Positions 22,753 through 34,617 are shown, counted from the stretch's first letter. The stretch is 64,000 nt of DNA from Chamaecyparis obtusa (GCA_027943335.1 BSBK01003255.1:310001-374000), one strand, 5' to 3'. Notes: a model not told the origin generated them from the sequence alone. Program-made: numbers and translations.

Positions 22753-23709
22753 AAATCTTATGGAGGAACAAAGATAGAGAATGAAGTAATATGGAAAATT
22801 CTGAGGACATCAACTCCTGTATTTAAGTAGACAACACAGATGATTGAACAAGTGATACCTTGTACAATAAACTTTACAAGAGAGACTCTTCTTGGAAGAT
22901 TGGAAGCAATAGAAATGAACCTGAGATTATCAGGAGACTTACCTAGAATGGAGACAACATTCAGTGCTCTTAGTGTTCGCCCTACTTTATCAAGAAGCAT
23001 CAGTGTGAGCGGAGATTATGCTGGCATCAGCAGATGTAGAAATGAAGAAGACAAGAAGATTGAAGAAGGTATTGCCTTGCTTGTGAAAAGAGAACCAGAT
23101 GGTAAGAAAATATTTAAATGTTGGACTTGTCAAGAATATGGTCATTTTGCATCTAAATGTCCTAAGAGAGTTAAAAAGTACAGAAGCAATTTCAAACCTA
23201 GAAGATCTAAGGAATGTTATTATGCTAATGATGAAGATCTTAAAGATAGTATACAAAAAACTTTAAGTGAAAGTGATATTGAAAATAACGATGACATAGA
23301 ATTTGTAGCAATTAAAGAAGAAAATCCTGAAACTGATGTTAAGGAAGAAAAAGCCTTAGTTTCTCAAGCTGAAAAGAAAGCTGATTGGATTATAGATAAT
23401 GGTTTTTCACATCATATAACTGGAGACATGAAAAAGTTCATAAAGTTGAATGAATATGATGGAGGAGTTGTTAGAGTTGGAAACAATGCACCTTGTTTGA
23501 TTAAAGGTATAGGATCTATTACTCTTGATGGAAAGACTAATACTGATGATGTTTATTTTGTGGATGGAGTGAAACATAATCTTTTGAGTGTTGGATAGTT
23601 AGTTGATAAGGGATATCAAGTTTGGTTTACTGAGAAAACTTGTGTGATAAAGGATAAAGATGGAAATCTGATTGGAACTAGATCTAGAACTAGAGGCAAT
23701 GTATTTTAG
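22753..23709 (+). pseudogene. copia gag C-terminus, zinc knuckle and protease
   Basis: The frame resumes from the gag fragment left of the nested element. An in-frame TAG lies at 22828, followed by an open stretch to TAG 23596 and another TAG at 23707. The zinc knuckle CWTCQEYGHFASKC (CX2CX4HX4C, complete) lies near 23120. The protease region reads WIIDNGFSHHITGDM near 23385, where DSGAS is expected in active copia protease, so the catalytic triad context is altered. YFVDGVKHNLLSVG near 23555 is the usual end of the copia protease. Confidence 0.92.
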
Positions 23710-24828
23710 TTGAATCCTACTGAGATGACATGTTTGATTACTAAAATTGATGACAATTGGTTGTGGCATAGAAGGTTTTGTCATATAAATTTTGATAACA
23801 TTGTGAAAGTAAGTACTACACTTGCAGTAAGAGATTTACCTAAAATTGTGAAGCCTACTAACATGATTTGCAAAGAATGTGTAATGGCTAAATAGAAGAG
23901 AAGTTCTTTTCCTAGTAAGAAGTTTACATCTACAGAGAAGTTGGAGATTGTTCATACAAATTTGAGTGGTCCTACCAGGACTAGAGGATTCTATGGAGAA
24001 AGGTATTTTATGATTCTTGTTGATGATTTTACAAGAATGATGTGGATTGCATTTCTTAAAGAAAAATATGAAGCATTTTATAAGTTTAAGATTGTTAAGA
24101 ATAAAGTTGAGAATGAATCTGGAATGAAGATTAAATGTTTAAGATCTGATAGAGGTGGAGAATTTACTTCTAGAGAGTTTAACAACTTTTGTGAAGAAAA
24201 TGGCATTAAAAGATAGTATTCAGCCCCTAGAACACCTGAACAAAATGGCATTGCAAAAAGAAGGAACAGATCAGTGACTGAAGTAGCAAGAGCTATGTTG
24301 TTTGAAAATAATTTGGCAAAGATATTCTAGAGAGAAGCAGTGAGCACATCAGTATATACAATGAATAGAGTACAAATCAGAGCAGACACATACAAGACAC
24401 CTTATGAATTATGGTTTGGACATGCACCCTCAGTTAAGTATTTTAGAATTTTTGGAAGCAAATGTTATATAAAGAGAGATGATGATATAGGAAAGTTTGA
24501 TCCTAGAAGTGATGAATGTATATTTCTTGGATTTTCTTTGAAAAGAAAAGCATATAGATGTTTCAATAAAAGAACTAAGACTATTGTTGAAAGCACAAAT
24601 GTTAAAGTTGATGAAAAGTTAAAAATTCAAGAAAGAATGCTTGATTATGAATATGATGAAGAAGCTCATCCAAAACCTAATACTGGAACTACTGAATTGT
24701 TTTATGAAACTGACAGTGATTTGTTGAATGAAAGCCATAGTGAAGTTATTGAAGAACCTACATCTGAAGAGAGATCTGAGACAGTGACACCTAGCAAGAG
24801 TTTGTTAAGGAATCATCCTTTTGAATAG
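23710..24828 (+). pseudogene. copia integrase
   Basis: The HHCC zinc domain is present (WHRRFCHINFDNI near 23760, CKECVMAK near 23870). The core follows with Asp in LVDDFTRMMW near 24018 and Asp in LRSDRGGEF near 24140. The third acidic residue, normally Glu in the NGxxER motif, reads NGIAKRRNRS near 24250, so it is Lys here. In-frame TAG codons at 23893, 24214, 24328 and 24826 break it. WFGHAPSVKYFRIFGSKCY near 24420 is the conserved GKKP-like end of copia integrase. It would join cDNA into chromosomal DNA; this copy cannot. Confidence 0.93.
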
Positions 24829-25797
24829 ATTATTGGGAGCATCAAAAGAGGAGTTCTTACTCGAAATAAGGCACAAGAATAGTTATGTTTGATTTCTCAA
24901 ATTGAACCTAAGACTATTAATGAAGCTTGTGAAGATGAAAACTGGACTAATGCTATGAAAGAAGAACTAGATTAGATTGAAAAGAACAAAACATGGGAAT
25001 TGGTCCCTAGACCTAAAGACAAAAATGTTATTGGAACTAAATGGGTATTCAGAAACAAGATGAATGAACAAGGAGAAGTAGTAAGAAACAAAGAAAGATT
25101 GGTATGTAAGGGTTACTCACAACAAGAAGGAATTTACTATGAAGAAACCTTTGCACCTATTGCAAGAATTGAAGCAGTAAGAATGTTTTTGGCATATGAA
25201 GCTTACAAGAAATTCAAAGTGTATCAGATGGATGTGAAGTTAGCATTTCTGAATGGAGAATTGGAAGAAGAAGTCTACATTGAGCAGCTTGAAGGTTTTC
25301 CTTTAACTCAAGAAGGAGACATGGGATGTAAATTGAAGAAAGCTTTATATGGACTTAAACAAGCACCTAGAACTTGGTATGCAAGACTGGATAAGTATTT
25401 GTTAAAATTGGGATTTATAAAAGGTACAACTAATAGTAATCTATACACAAAATAAATTGAAAATGGTTTGTTAGTTATAGTTATTTTTGTTGATGACATT
25501 ATCTTTTGAGGAGAAGATGAAGCTAGTGACAAATTTTCTAATAAAATGAAGATTGAATTTGAAATGAGTATGATTGGTGAAATGAAATACTTTTTGGGAT
25601 TATAGATAACACAAAACAATGATGGTATCTTTGTAAGTCAGACAAAGTACTTGAATAACTTGTTAAAAATATTTGGAATGGAGGATTGTAAACTAGTTGG
25701 AACACCTATGGTGACCAGATATAATTTATCTAGCACAGATGAGACTCTTGTAGTAGAACAGAAGAAATATAGATCTATGATTGGAGGATTGTAGTAT
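24829..25797 (+). pseudogene. copia reverse transcriptase
   Basis: Classic RVT_2 features: [20 protein letters not shown] near 24985, [20 protein letters not shown] near 25225, [17 protein letters not shown] near 25350, the catalytic box FVDD near 25488 (usually YVDD), and MKYFLGL near 25590. In-frame stops are TAG 24880, TAG 24973, TAA 25453, TGA 25507, TAG 25603 and TAG 25792. There is no frameshift over the whole domain. The enzyme would copy element RNA to DNA inside the particle. Confidence 0.95.
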
Positions 25798-26439
25798 TTG
25801 ACTCATACAAGACCTGATATAGCACATTCAGTTGGAATTGTAGCAAGATTTCAAGCTAAACCTAGAGAATCACATTATGCAGTAGTAAAGAGGATACTGA
25901 GATATTTAAGAGGCACAATGGACTATGGATTATGGTATGAAAAATATGATGATTTTACCCTATGTGCATATACAGATGCTAATTGGGGAGGCAGTGTTGA
26001 TGATAAGAAAAGCACTAGTGGTGGAGCATTTTTCCTTGGAGGAAGATTAGTTTCTTGGCTAAGAAAGAAGCAGAATTGTATCTCACAAAGCACAACAGAA
26101 GTAGAATATGTAGCAGCAACAAACAATTGTAACCATATAATTTGGATGAAGCAGATGTTGAAGGATATTGGAATAAAATTTGTTGAACTTGTTATACATT
26201 GTGATAACACCAGTACAGTTAGTATGTCTAAGAATCCTGTATTACATTCTAAGACAAAGCATATAGAGATTAAGTATCATGTTGTAAGAGAGAAAGGTGC
26301 TGAAAAAGAAGTCAAACTTGAGTACATAAGTACAAAGGAACAGATAGTAGATATATTCACAAAGCCTTTGCCTAAGGATACATTTGAGTATCTGAGAGGT
26401 ATGTTTGGGGTTATGGCCCAACCTACTTTTGAGAAGTGA
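25798..26439 (+). pseudogene. copia RNase H, C-terminal end of the polyprotein
   Basis: This part is open for 213 codons to a TGA at 26437. It contains LTHTRPDIAHSVGIVARF, then the RNase H core (YTDANWGGSVDDKKSTSG, SWLRKKQNCISQSTTEVEY), with the expected Asp and Glu, and the conserved tail KTKHIEIKYHVVRE and DIFTKPLPKDTFEYLR. It is the best-preserved piece of the polyprotein. The missing Asp/Glu residues could not be judged beyond these. Confidence 0.93.
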
Positions 26440-26797
26440 TGTAGTTGGTTGCATCCGTTGAGTGGTATATGAGCCTTATCTTTCTTTTGGACTGGATGTT
26501 GGTACTTCCTCTATGGGGGAGTATGTGTATCTGAGCTGAGTCATGAGGACTCTAGTAAATGTATTTTTTGAAAAGTGTCTTTTGAGATTGAGTTGTTGTT
26601 GACTTAGTGATGAAATTTCTATCATTGATGTCAATGGGGGAGAAGTATGCATGAAAAACAATATGAGACATTTGTTGAAGAGAATGGAACATGATAACGA
26701 AGCAAGATTTGATTGATGAAGAGGATTTGAAGAAGCAGTGTTGCAGCATTGGATTTTAGGAACATTGGATGTTCTTCATCTATGTTGCCATCAATGC

Positions 26798-26810
26798 TAA
26801 TGGGGGAGAT
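26798..26810 (+). other. copia polypurine tract
   Basis: CTAATGGGGGAGAT directly precedes the 3' LTR start TGTTAGG. A similar ATGGGGGAGAAG at 26633 may be a central or decoy tract. Confidence 0.85.
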
Positions 26811-27870
26811 TGTTAGGAATGAATGCTAAATTTTTGGCAAACATTCTATAGCAGTTGTTGTTGCATTTATGACTATGATTGTCATTGATGTCAACATAGT
26901 GATTTACCGAAGACTTGCAAAGAAGCAGATAGAGTTTGGATTAGCGCACGTGGGTTATTGCAGTTGGAGCTATGCGATGTTGAGGTTATACTCTTTGATA
27001 TGTCACATGTCTATGGTTAAGAGCAAAAACATTAATTAATTGATTCATGGAAGTTATGATCATTTTGGTGGAAGTAGTATTCAGACAATGTTCCTGAGTA
27101 GTGATTTGTGGAAATCGGATGATATCTCCTAATTAGGATGGAATCTGGTTTTGTGCAGTTAAAGGGAGGTTAAATACACATTGATAGTGACATGGATGAC
27201 ATCATAGACTTAGAGGTTGTAATGTATGTATATGAAGTTGTAATGTGAAAGTGTGTAATTATGATATGGTAGCAGTGGTTGTGATGTTGTATGCATGAAG
27301 TGAAGAAAAGAGCTAAGTATGAAAGCAAATTTGTGAAGGAAGACATGCGAAGTTCAAAGATCTAAAATTGAGATCTGATGTAATAGTGAGTGTGGTTTGG
27401 CATAGTCAGAGAAGAGGTAACATATTATTCTATTAAGTAATGAAAATATTATTTGGATAGTGTGTTCAGTGATCTTATCCTGAAGTTGTTTGGGCAGGGG
27501 GTCCTTCTGTCTTCCATAACTCTTAACAGGGTTAGAATCTTTTAACAAGGATTCAAAATCTCCTAACATGGATTCATATGTACTGAATGTATTTCATAAG
27601 ACTCCTAACATAGTCCATCCTCTCACAAGGAATATTCATATTAGTGCATCTTTTGTGGGTATCATTCCCACCGAGGTTTACTCTTTGATCAAGAGGTTCC
27701 CTAGTCAACATATCTTGTGTCATTATGTTATTGTGTATGAATATCTTTCTATGGTTGGTAATTATATTGCTTATATGGTTTAATGTTGTTGAAGATAATA
27801 AAAGTTATAATTATCTGATAACTGATTCACCCCCCCTCTCAGTTATCTTGGTGGACTTTACTTTCTAACA
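26811..27870 (+). mobile_element. copia 3' LTR with internal deletion
   Basis: TGTTAGGAATGAATG to CTTTCTAACA, 1060 bp. It lacks the 146 bp present at 11139-11284 of the 5' LTR; the junction here lies at about 27217 (GAGGT/TGTAATGTATG). The lost segment includes the TATA box. Since both LTRs are copied from one template during transposition, the deletion is later than the insertion. Confidence 0.94.
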
Positions 27871-29281
27871 TAACCGACATGCGGATGCCATGGAAAGCGC
27901 AACCTCTTTGGTTTGTCTTGAGAATAGTGCTGAAAATTTTCAATTTACTATACAAACTCTTAAAATCCCTGCAATTTCTAAAAATATTACCTCTGATTGT
28001 TTTAATTTGCATTCAGATGAATGGTATTCTCATATTTTTCATTTTTTGAAAGATGGTACTTTGCCTGAATCGACAATAAGGAACACACGTAATCATATTA
28101 GGAAGCTTGCAAAATGTTACATCAATCTAGGAGATATGCTTTACAAATGCTCGTATGAATGATTATTATTAAGATGTCTCAATAGAGCTGAAATCCCAAT
28201 AGCTTTGGCAGAAGCTCATTCTAGTTCTTGTGGTGGGCATTTTGGTGGAAAATCTCTGGTTCATAAATTGCTTCGAATGAGATATTATTGGCAAACAATG
28301 GAACAAGATTCTTTCATGTTTGTTAAGAAATGTCCTCAATTTCAACAACATAGTAATTTGATTCATGCTCCTGCTTGTGAGCTTCGTAATCAAGTTTCTC
28401 CATGGCCTTTTAGTATTTGGGGTTTTGACCTTATTGGAAAAATCTCACCAGCTTCTTCTCAAGGACATACTTACATCATGACTGCTACAGATTACTTCAT
28501 GAAGTGGGTTGAAGCTATCCCTCTTCATTCAACAACTATGGATATTATTTGTGATTTCATCCTTAACAATATCATAACACAATTTGGTATACCTTCAATG
28601 ATAATTTTGGATAATGGTAGATCTTTTAAAAACAAAGAAGTCACAAAATTCTTGGAGAAATATTGAATTCGACATAGATTTTCAACTCCTTATTATCCTC
28701 AATCTAATGGACAAGCTAAAGCATCAAATAAAATCATTGAACAAATTTTGAGAAAAATAGTTAGTAAGCATGCGAAAGATTGGCATACTCAACTGACTTA
28801 TGCTTTATGGGCTTATAGGACCAGTGTTCATATCGCCATAGGTACTTCTCCTTACAATCTTGTCTATGGTACTGATGCTATTATGCCTTTGGAATTAGAA
28901 ATTCCTTCTCTACATATTTCATTTCATGGGATAATTGACAAGGAAACTTTTCTTGAACAACGCTTACAAGAGCTAGAAATATTGGATGAACAATGAATAC
29001 ATGCATTAGAACATATAAAAGCTTATCACAAATCTCTTCAAAAGAAATATAATCATAAGGTAATTGAATGAACATTTTCAGTTGGTGATTTAGTCTTATA
29101 TGAAAATCAATGAAATGTAAATTCTTTACCGAGCGAAAAAGGAAAGTTTAGCCCTAATTGGCTTGGACCTTTTGTTGTTATTGACGACTTTGGTTTAGGT
29201 GCTTATAAAATTTCTGATATGGATCGTGTTTCTTTTAAGGAACCTATTAATATTATGCATCTCAAGCGTTATTATCCTTAA
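27871..29281 (+). pseudogene. gypsy G1: RNase H end and integrase
   Basis: One reading frame with stops. After the RNase H end (NRHADAMESATSLV) comes the integrase: zinc domain (EAHSSSCGGHFGG near 28215, KKCPQFQQH near 28330, where the second Cys of CxxC is Phe), core Asp in GFDLIGKIS near 28430 and Asp in ILDNGRSFKN near 28610, then SNGQAKASNK near 28710 with Lys in place of the catalytic Glu. The C-terminal GKFSPNWLGPFVV box is near 29140 and HLKRYYP near 29265. In-frame TGA codons lie near 28160, 28664, 28994, 29067 and 29110. It resembles Tat-lineage integrases. The downstream part of G1 continues with an antisense gene and a 3' LTR. Confidence 0.92.
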
Positions 29282-29508
29282 TTTCATTCTTTATTTCCTG
29301 GTGCATTTTTGTATTCCTTATAAAGTTTGTTTTATAGGTTATGTAGTTCTAGCAAAATTACATTTTGAATATATTTATGCACCTTCTTTCTTTCTATTAA
29401 GTTTTATATTGATGAACACATAGTAATCAAACATATAAATAATTAGTAGATAAAGTTTTTCATTCATCAAAAGTTTTTCAATTTATGATACATATGTGGC
29501 CAATGGCC
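29282..29508. other. G1 spacer between integrase and antisense gene
   Basis: T-rich sequence with no supported coding region. The plus-strand open frame at 29199-29423 only overlaps the integrase end in another frame. Confidence 0.5.
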
Positions 29509-29730
29509 CTATTTATCACTACATCTATCACTACGCTTTGATGGCCGATGACTTCCAGATCTCTCTGGCCTATGATAGGAAGATGTAGATCTATGTGTCT
29601 GTGTGTGGCTCGTCGATATGATCATACCATGCGAACATCCTTGGGAACTCTGTAACTCAACTATCATCTTCTCCTCCCTTTCTCTACACATCCTCAGCTC
29701 TTGTTGGACACATGCAAAGATATTGGCATG
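29509..29730 (-). pseudogene. G1 antisense plant mobile domain gene, C-terminal piece
   Basis: The minus-strand frame contains CVQQELRMCREREEKMIVEL, a short charged helix, then a Ser/Arg/His-rich tail (SYHRPERSGSHRPSKRSDR). It ends just left of the CACTA insertion. With the CACTA and one ATG copy removed, it adjoins 47718 on the same strand, so it is taken as the tail of the mobile domain gene at 47718-49794. That joining is inference. Confidence 0.55.
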
Positions 29731-29775
29731 CACTAGTACATTTGACCTTAAATTTCAACTAAACAATTCAACCAT
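29731..29775 (+). repeat. CACTA left terminal inverted repeat
   Basis: CACTAGTACATTTGACCTTA followed by AATTTCAAC pairs with the right end (47670-47714) with only a few mismatches over about 28 bases. Confidence 0.93.
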
Positions 29776-29784
29776 CAAATAGAA

Positions 29785-29910
29785 ATATTTTGGTTGGTCG
29801 CATTATAGAAGGAATTTTTTTTTTTTTTTAATACATGCCCCGTGTTGGTTGCAATTTTGAAAAACATCGTGTTAGTTGAAATTGCGACCAACACAGGCAT
29901 AACATAAAGT
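29785..29910. repeat. CACTA left subterminal repeats
   Basis: Units related to TTGGTYGCAATTTTGA appear in both orientations: TTGGTTGGTCGCATTA (29789), GTTGGTTGCAATTTTG (29843), and TTGAAATTGCGACCAACAC (29877, inverted). The last two form an inverted repeat around about 25 bases. Such arrays bind TNPA-type proteins in En/Spm elements. Confidence 0.75.
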
Positions 29911-29943
29911 AAAAAAAAAAAGTTTGAAACTTCATTTGAGCAT

Positions 29944-30009
29944 TTCATTTCAGCGCGTACGAAGGAGCCGGTAGAAGCTAAGGGTGAAGAGTTGAAGCAG
30001 AGGGTTAAG
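29944..30009 (+). promoter_or_regulatory. possible first exon of the CACTA transposase transcript
   Basis: A short GC-richer stretch (GCGCGTACGAAGGAGCCGG) directly inside the left subterminal repeats ends in AAG|GTATGT, a good splice donor. En/Spm elements often start with a non-coding first exon near the left end. No exon was joined to it with certainty. Confidence 0.35.
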
Positions 30010-33000
30010 GTATGTCAAATCAATTTCTAATAAGAATCGAATGCTATATATAAACTGTGGATTTAGGATTTATGAAAAGTTGGTTGAATTAGTTGTTTAG
30101 AATTTATATAAGTTGAAAATGGATAAAACTATAAGCAATAGAAATACTCTATTTTTTGCAAAATTCATTCATCTTGAAGTCTCAATTCGGTTATTTTGAT
30201 GCATTCAAGGAATTGCAACATTTCTTTGTTCAATTCATGCCATTTTCAAATGAGTCTCATTTTATATTGAAACTGTTGTTACCACGCCAGTGGCCTATCT
30301 AATAGCATTTCTTATTTTAGTTTACTGTTATTGGAGTAGGAACTTAGAATAATGAGAACCATTCTAACCTAATAATGAGAGCCATTCTAACTGTTGTTAT
30401 GCCAGTGGTCTATCTAATAATGAGAACCATTCTAACCATGGAATGTTAATTCTAACCTATATTATTAGATCATTAACCATGCATATGCAGAGTTGTGTGG
30501 AGTAAAGGTGATCACAGTTAAATAACAGTGAGAAAATACAATGAAATTGGATGTAATGTGTAGTAGTGGATGATCTATCCGAATAAGGAAGGGTTTTTAT
30601 GTTTGAAAATGTTTTGTCATGTTGAATGAATGGTGATTCGATCACTAATTTGATGCAGGAGTGAGTTGTAATAGGAGATTGGGGAAGCCCTAGCAAACTA
30701 GGGTTTGGAGTCAAGATTTGGGGGTTTTGGTGTTGCAGGGCCCGTGAGTCTAATTGCTTGTGGATTTAACCATTTTGAGTCATTTTATAACTCTACTGAA
30801 GGTTTGGTGGGATAAGGGAATGTGAGAAGAGTAGTTGCTTTGAAAATTTTGTCATTTTCATGCATTGAAAATAGGGGTTCAGTCATGGTTAGGTGTGTTG
30901 GTCCAAAGTAACCCTATAAAAGCTTTTGGTATGGGATGCATCAAATGTCAGTTTTTAGTTCAAATGTCCCTTCTAAGATCCCTTAGGGATTTATGATGAT
31001 TTCCTTGAAGAACTAACAACAAGAGACTTCCTTCTCTGAATTCTTGATCATTCTTGTAAAGCACAATCTATGATACCTCCTTAAATGTTTATGTAATTGA
31101 TTTAAGGGAAACATGTATTTATAATAATTATTGAAGGGATAATGTTTGTGGATCTAGTTAAGTAATTATGCATATGTGATCTAAACCATACATCTATACT
31201 CGGGGCAATTCCTAATAATAATTATATTTTTACCATGCTTGTTCTTCAAGTCTATATATGGACAGCGACTGATGACATTGTTTGAGCAATATTACTATTG
31301 TATCAAATTGGGGAACCATCCTAGTAAGAAGAATGTATCCTATTGTATATCCCTCTATTACTGGTATATGTTTAAGGAGTGTTGATTGTCTTAATTGCTA
31401 TATGTGAGATAGAATGTTGCCGGGAAATAGTTTATGGATATTGCGATAATTGATGCCTCTTATTTGCATGAACACTATGATTAAATGCTTTGTATATTGA
31501 CTTCAAGTGGCTGTAATGTCCCTTGGATATACTCTTAGAATTAAATTATTGATACCACTCTTTTATTATGATAGTCTTGATCACTATGTGATCTATAAGT
31601 AATGTATCGATACCAATTGTGTCTGGATAGGATTGGCTCTTATGATGTCTTGATGATTAAGGTGTTCTTTTACTAGTCTTGATATGGCTCTATGTTTAAT
31701 GTGAATGATCTCTTTGATCCTTACCACTTGTCTGGTCTTCTTTGTGAGATGGAAGTATGTTCTGTCTGGTTTGGATTTTGAAAATGCAAGGAAACTTGTA
31801 TCAACTTGTTAGGATCCTCAATTGTATACAGGTTACCCGACATTCTGACTTGTACATTTTTATGGATGTCTCACAGCCAAAGGGGTTATTTCTCCTTCTG
31901 TGAATCCAAGCATATCCTCCCTTGAGCAGACCAAGTAGGGATATGAGTAAAGATAAGCCACCTTTTTTCTCCTCTCTTCCTTCCCCCAAAATATCCTTTT
32001 ATCTCATCAACCTATTACATATGTGGCAGGGATGATATTGCTTGCACTTGTCTATGTTGCCTGCTTTCATGAAATTCCATTGCCCACTGTCAGGTTGATG
32101 CCGATAAGATTTTTTGGTATGGGATGCATCAAATGTCAATTTTTAGGTCATTAGGGGTCAATTTGAAGCATTTTTAGAAGCCTTAATTGGCTTAATTATT
32201 TTCCATCCACCCTAGAGCTTATATGTATGAAGAGTCATTCATGGAAAATGAAACATCATCCATATGAAAGAAGGCTTTCATATTACCCAAGGTCAAAGTA
32301 TAAGAACTAATTAAACATGAGAACACCTTCTAATCATTGTTATATGTATGAAGATGATTTTGAAACAATCACGAGGACCAAGACAAATGATCCATCAATA
32401 ATGCACAATCCATTAATGGGTATTTAGACATTAGTCTATTTTTTATATTTGAATCTACGTACAAGCATATGGCACATTGAACAGATTAGGGAATTCTCTT
32501 GAATCTTAAGGATCAAGTTCCAATTAATCATATTACGGGTCAAGTTCCAATTAGGCATAACCCTAAATAGACCAATTCAACAATAATGAGCTAGGATCAA
32601 AATAATAAGCATGCATTCAATACTCTTATAATGAGAAATGCAATTTTACAATTAAATTCTAGATGTGCTCAATCTTAGATCCTTCCCTTTACATGATTCA
32701 TTTGAATTGGTGTTAAATCTTAAAATACAACCACCAAGCATGTAATTTGGAATGACTCACACTTCAGCCAACTCAATGAATAATATGAAAAAGACAGCCA
32801 GGTTTGAATTTTAAAATTTGGAGTTCAAATGCAAAGATGTAGAATAATCTAAATCAAACATCATTATAATACATGACCATACATGCACTTCTTAAATTTG
32901 TATTTATTTGTGCTAATTCATTGTTCGCTTAAAAATCATTATTTAGTCTTATTGTCATCCACAATAACCAAAGCGACAGTAATGTTGGAAAGGAAAATGA

Positions 33001-34065
33001 GGAGCCCATCATTATGCCTTTGAGTTTGATTACAACTTTCTTTGAGCACCAAAGAATGAGATCCAAAGAATTACTCGATTTCATCGACATTTGGCAATGG
33101 TCATCTCGATCACTAGCAGACATTCAGATTTAAGAAGGATTATCATTACTCCTTTCGATCTACTCATTGTCTTATTACTTCTTATCTTTACCTTACTGCA
33201 TATTTGTATGACCAACTGATTTTCATTTCATATTCTGTGTAACTATGCTTCTCCTTGATAACATTTCATCAATCCAGCATAGCAATACACACAATTTTTT
33301 GATAAAATATACAGTAAAATATTTGTAACCAATACATCATCAAAGTCATTATGCAACTAGATACTGTTGTAATAGAAAAATATATGAAAAAATAACAATT
33401 TTTTTTCTTAATCAAAGCTCATATTTAAGAGACGGTTCATAAAGGGACTAATCTTATTCTTGCCTAGAACATCAAACAAGTACTTGTCAAGTTTGTGGTC
33501 AGATGAGCTAAGCTCTTTTGAGTTACAAGAATGTTCCTTTAATCAACATTTAACATTTGAAAAATTCCTATTATCTGTTGTTGACAAGAAGTATTTCAAA
33601 GTCTGCATTTGCCTCCTCAATGACGTTCATTTTAGCCATTAGTTTGTTTAACTTGGCCAGGTTTTCTTCTTGAATATGGACTTGTAGAGGCAATTTAATA
33701 GTTTAGGAAACTAAGAAATGAGTTGTCATTATGGTAAGCCACAAGAATGGTCTTGGGAGTATTATTGGAGGTGCTTAACTTTGGAAAGTTACCATGTTAT
33801 TGTCATTAAAAAAATACAAAAAATTAAGGCCTACGAGATTTTATGATAATGTTATATTTGAAATAGGGTGCTCAAGTTAACAATGAAATAAAAAAATCCA
33901 TGCTTTTATTCATATGATACTCTTTACAACTATTTTTCTATCTACACCCTCTATTGCTATTGTAATGGCAAAGCATCAGAACCGTCCATTTCTAAACTTT
34001 GATTTGGTATGATAAATGTCCCTTTGCATTGAGAAAATTATAGGTGAGAAAATGGTTGTTTAGTA
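30010..34065. other. CACTA interior before the transposase, no gene recognised
   Basis: About 4 kb without a supported gene; it may be a long first intron. Two 39-base direct repeats with two mismatches lie at 30924-30962 and 32112-32150 (TTTTGGTATGGGATGCATCA...). A minus-strand segment at about 33690-33570 reads QEENLAKLNKLMAKMNVIEE, coiled-coil-like, and could be a captured exon; this is weak. Splice-like signals occur near 30740 (TTGCAG). Confidence 0.4.
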
Positions 34066-34586
34066 ATGATTTGTATTTGCAAGTTGCAAACAAATCATCC
34101 TTCTTCCACCAACGAAGCATTCCATTCAAGAAAGACCATATCTGACGATATCAACGCACAAAAAAATAGGGAGACAATTGCTAGACTGTGGTCTAACTTA
34201 AAAAGAAAAGGTAATGGAAAATGTTATTGTCCTTGCAAAATTTGTAAGGGCTTAAAAACTTGAAGATATCTAATCAAAACATCTAAGGAACATTGTAGGC
34301 AACATGGTCACATTGAAGGGGGACACAAATTTCGTCCATTGGTATGTATTTTAATAATTTATAAAATATTACATAAGACATGATTTGATGATGACATCAT
34401 GGTCATGGTTAATATAATGTCATCATTTTCATATAGGTCAACGTCCCTGAGTTTCATGTTATGGACCATGACAATCCGGAGAATGTGGATTTCCAAATGA
34501 GGGAACATGGAGGTGTGAATATAGAAGTAGAAGGTAATGATACCATGGAAGAAGACCATGATGATGAATAAGATCATGATGATCAA

Positions 34587-34617
<31 letters not shown>

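Larger units (their letters stand above)
10732..27870 (+). mobile_element. Ty1/copia LTR retrotransposon carrying a nested Tat element
   Basis: LTRs lie at 10732-11938 and 26811-27870, both TGTTAGG...CTAACA, with an iMet-type primer site after the first and a polypurine tract before the second. Domain order gag, zinc knuckle, protease, integrase, RT, RNase H is that of copia. Without the nested element (12424-22747) the element is about 6.8 kb. It lies inside G1, between its RNase H and integrase. The flanks TAAAT (left) and TAACC (right) fit a 5-bp target duplication with two substitutions in the left copy. The coding frame has no indel but many stops, so this copy is dead. Confidence 0.95.

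Noticed and set aside
25308..26210. Minus-strand open frames within the copia RT and RNase H
   Set aside because: Shadows of the plus-strand polyprotein; no known motifs.
29820..29930. Possible MITE or small inverted-repeat element (GTTGGTTGCAATTTT / AAATTGCGACCAACAC)
   Set aside because: The same words occur at the right end of the CACTA element, so they are its subterminal repeats rather than a separate insertion.
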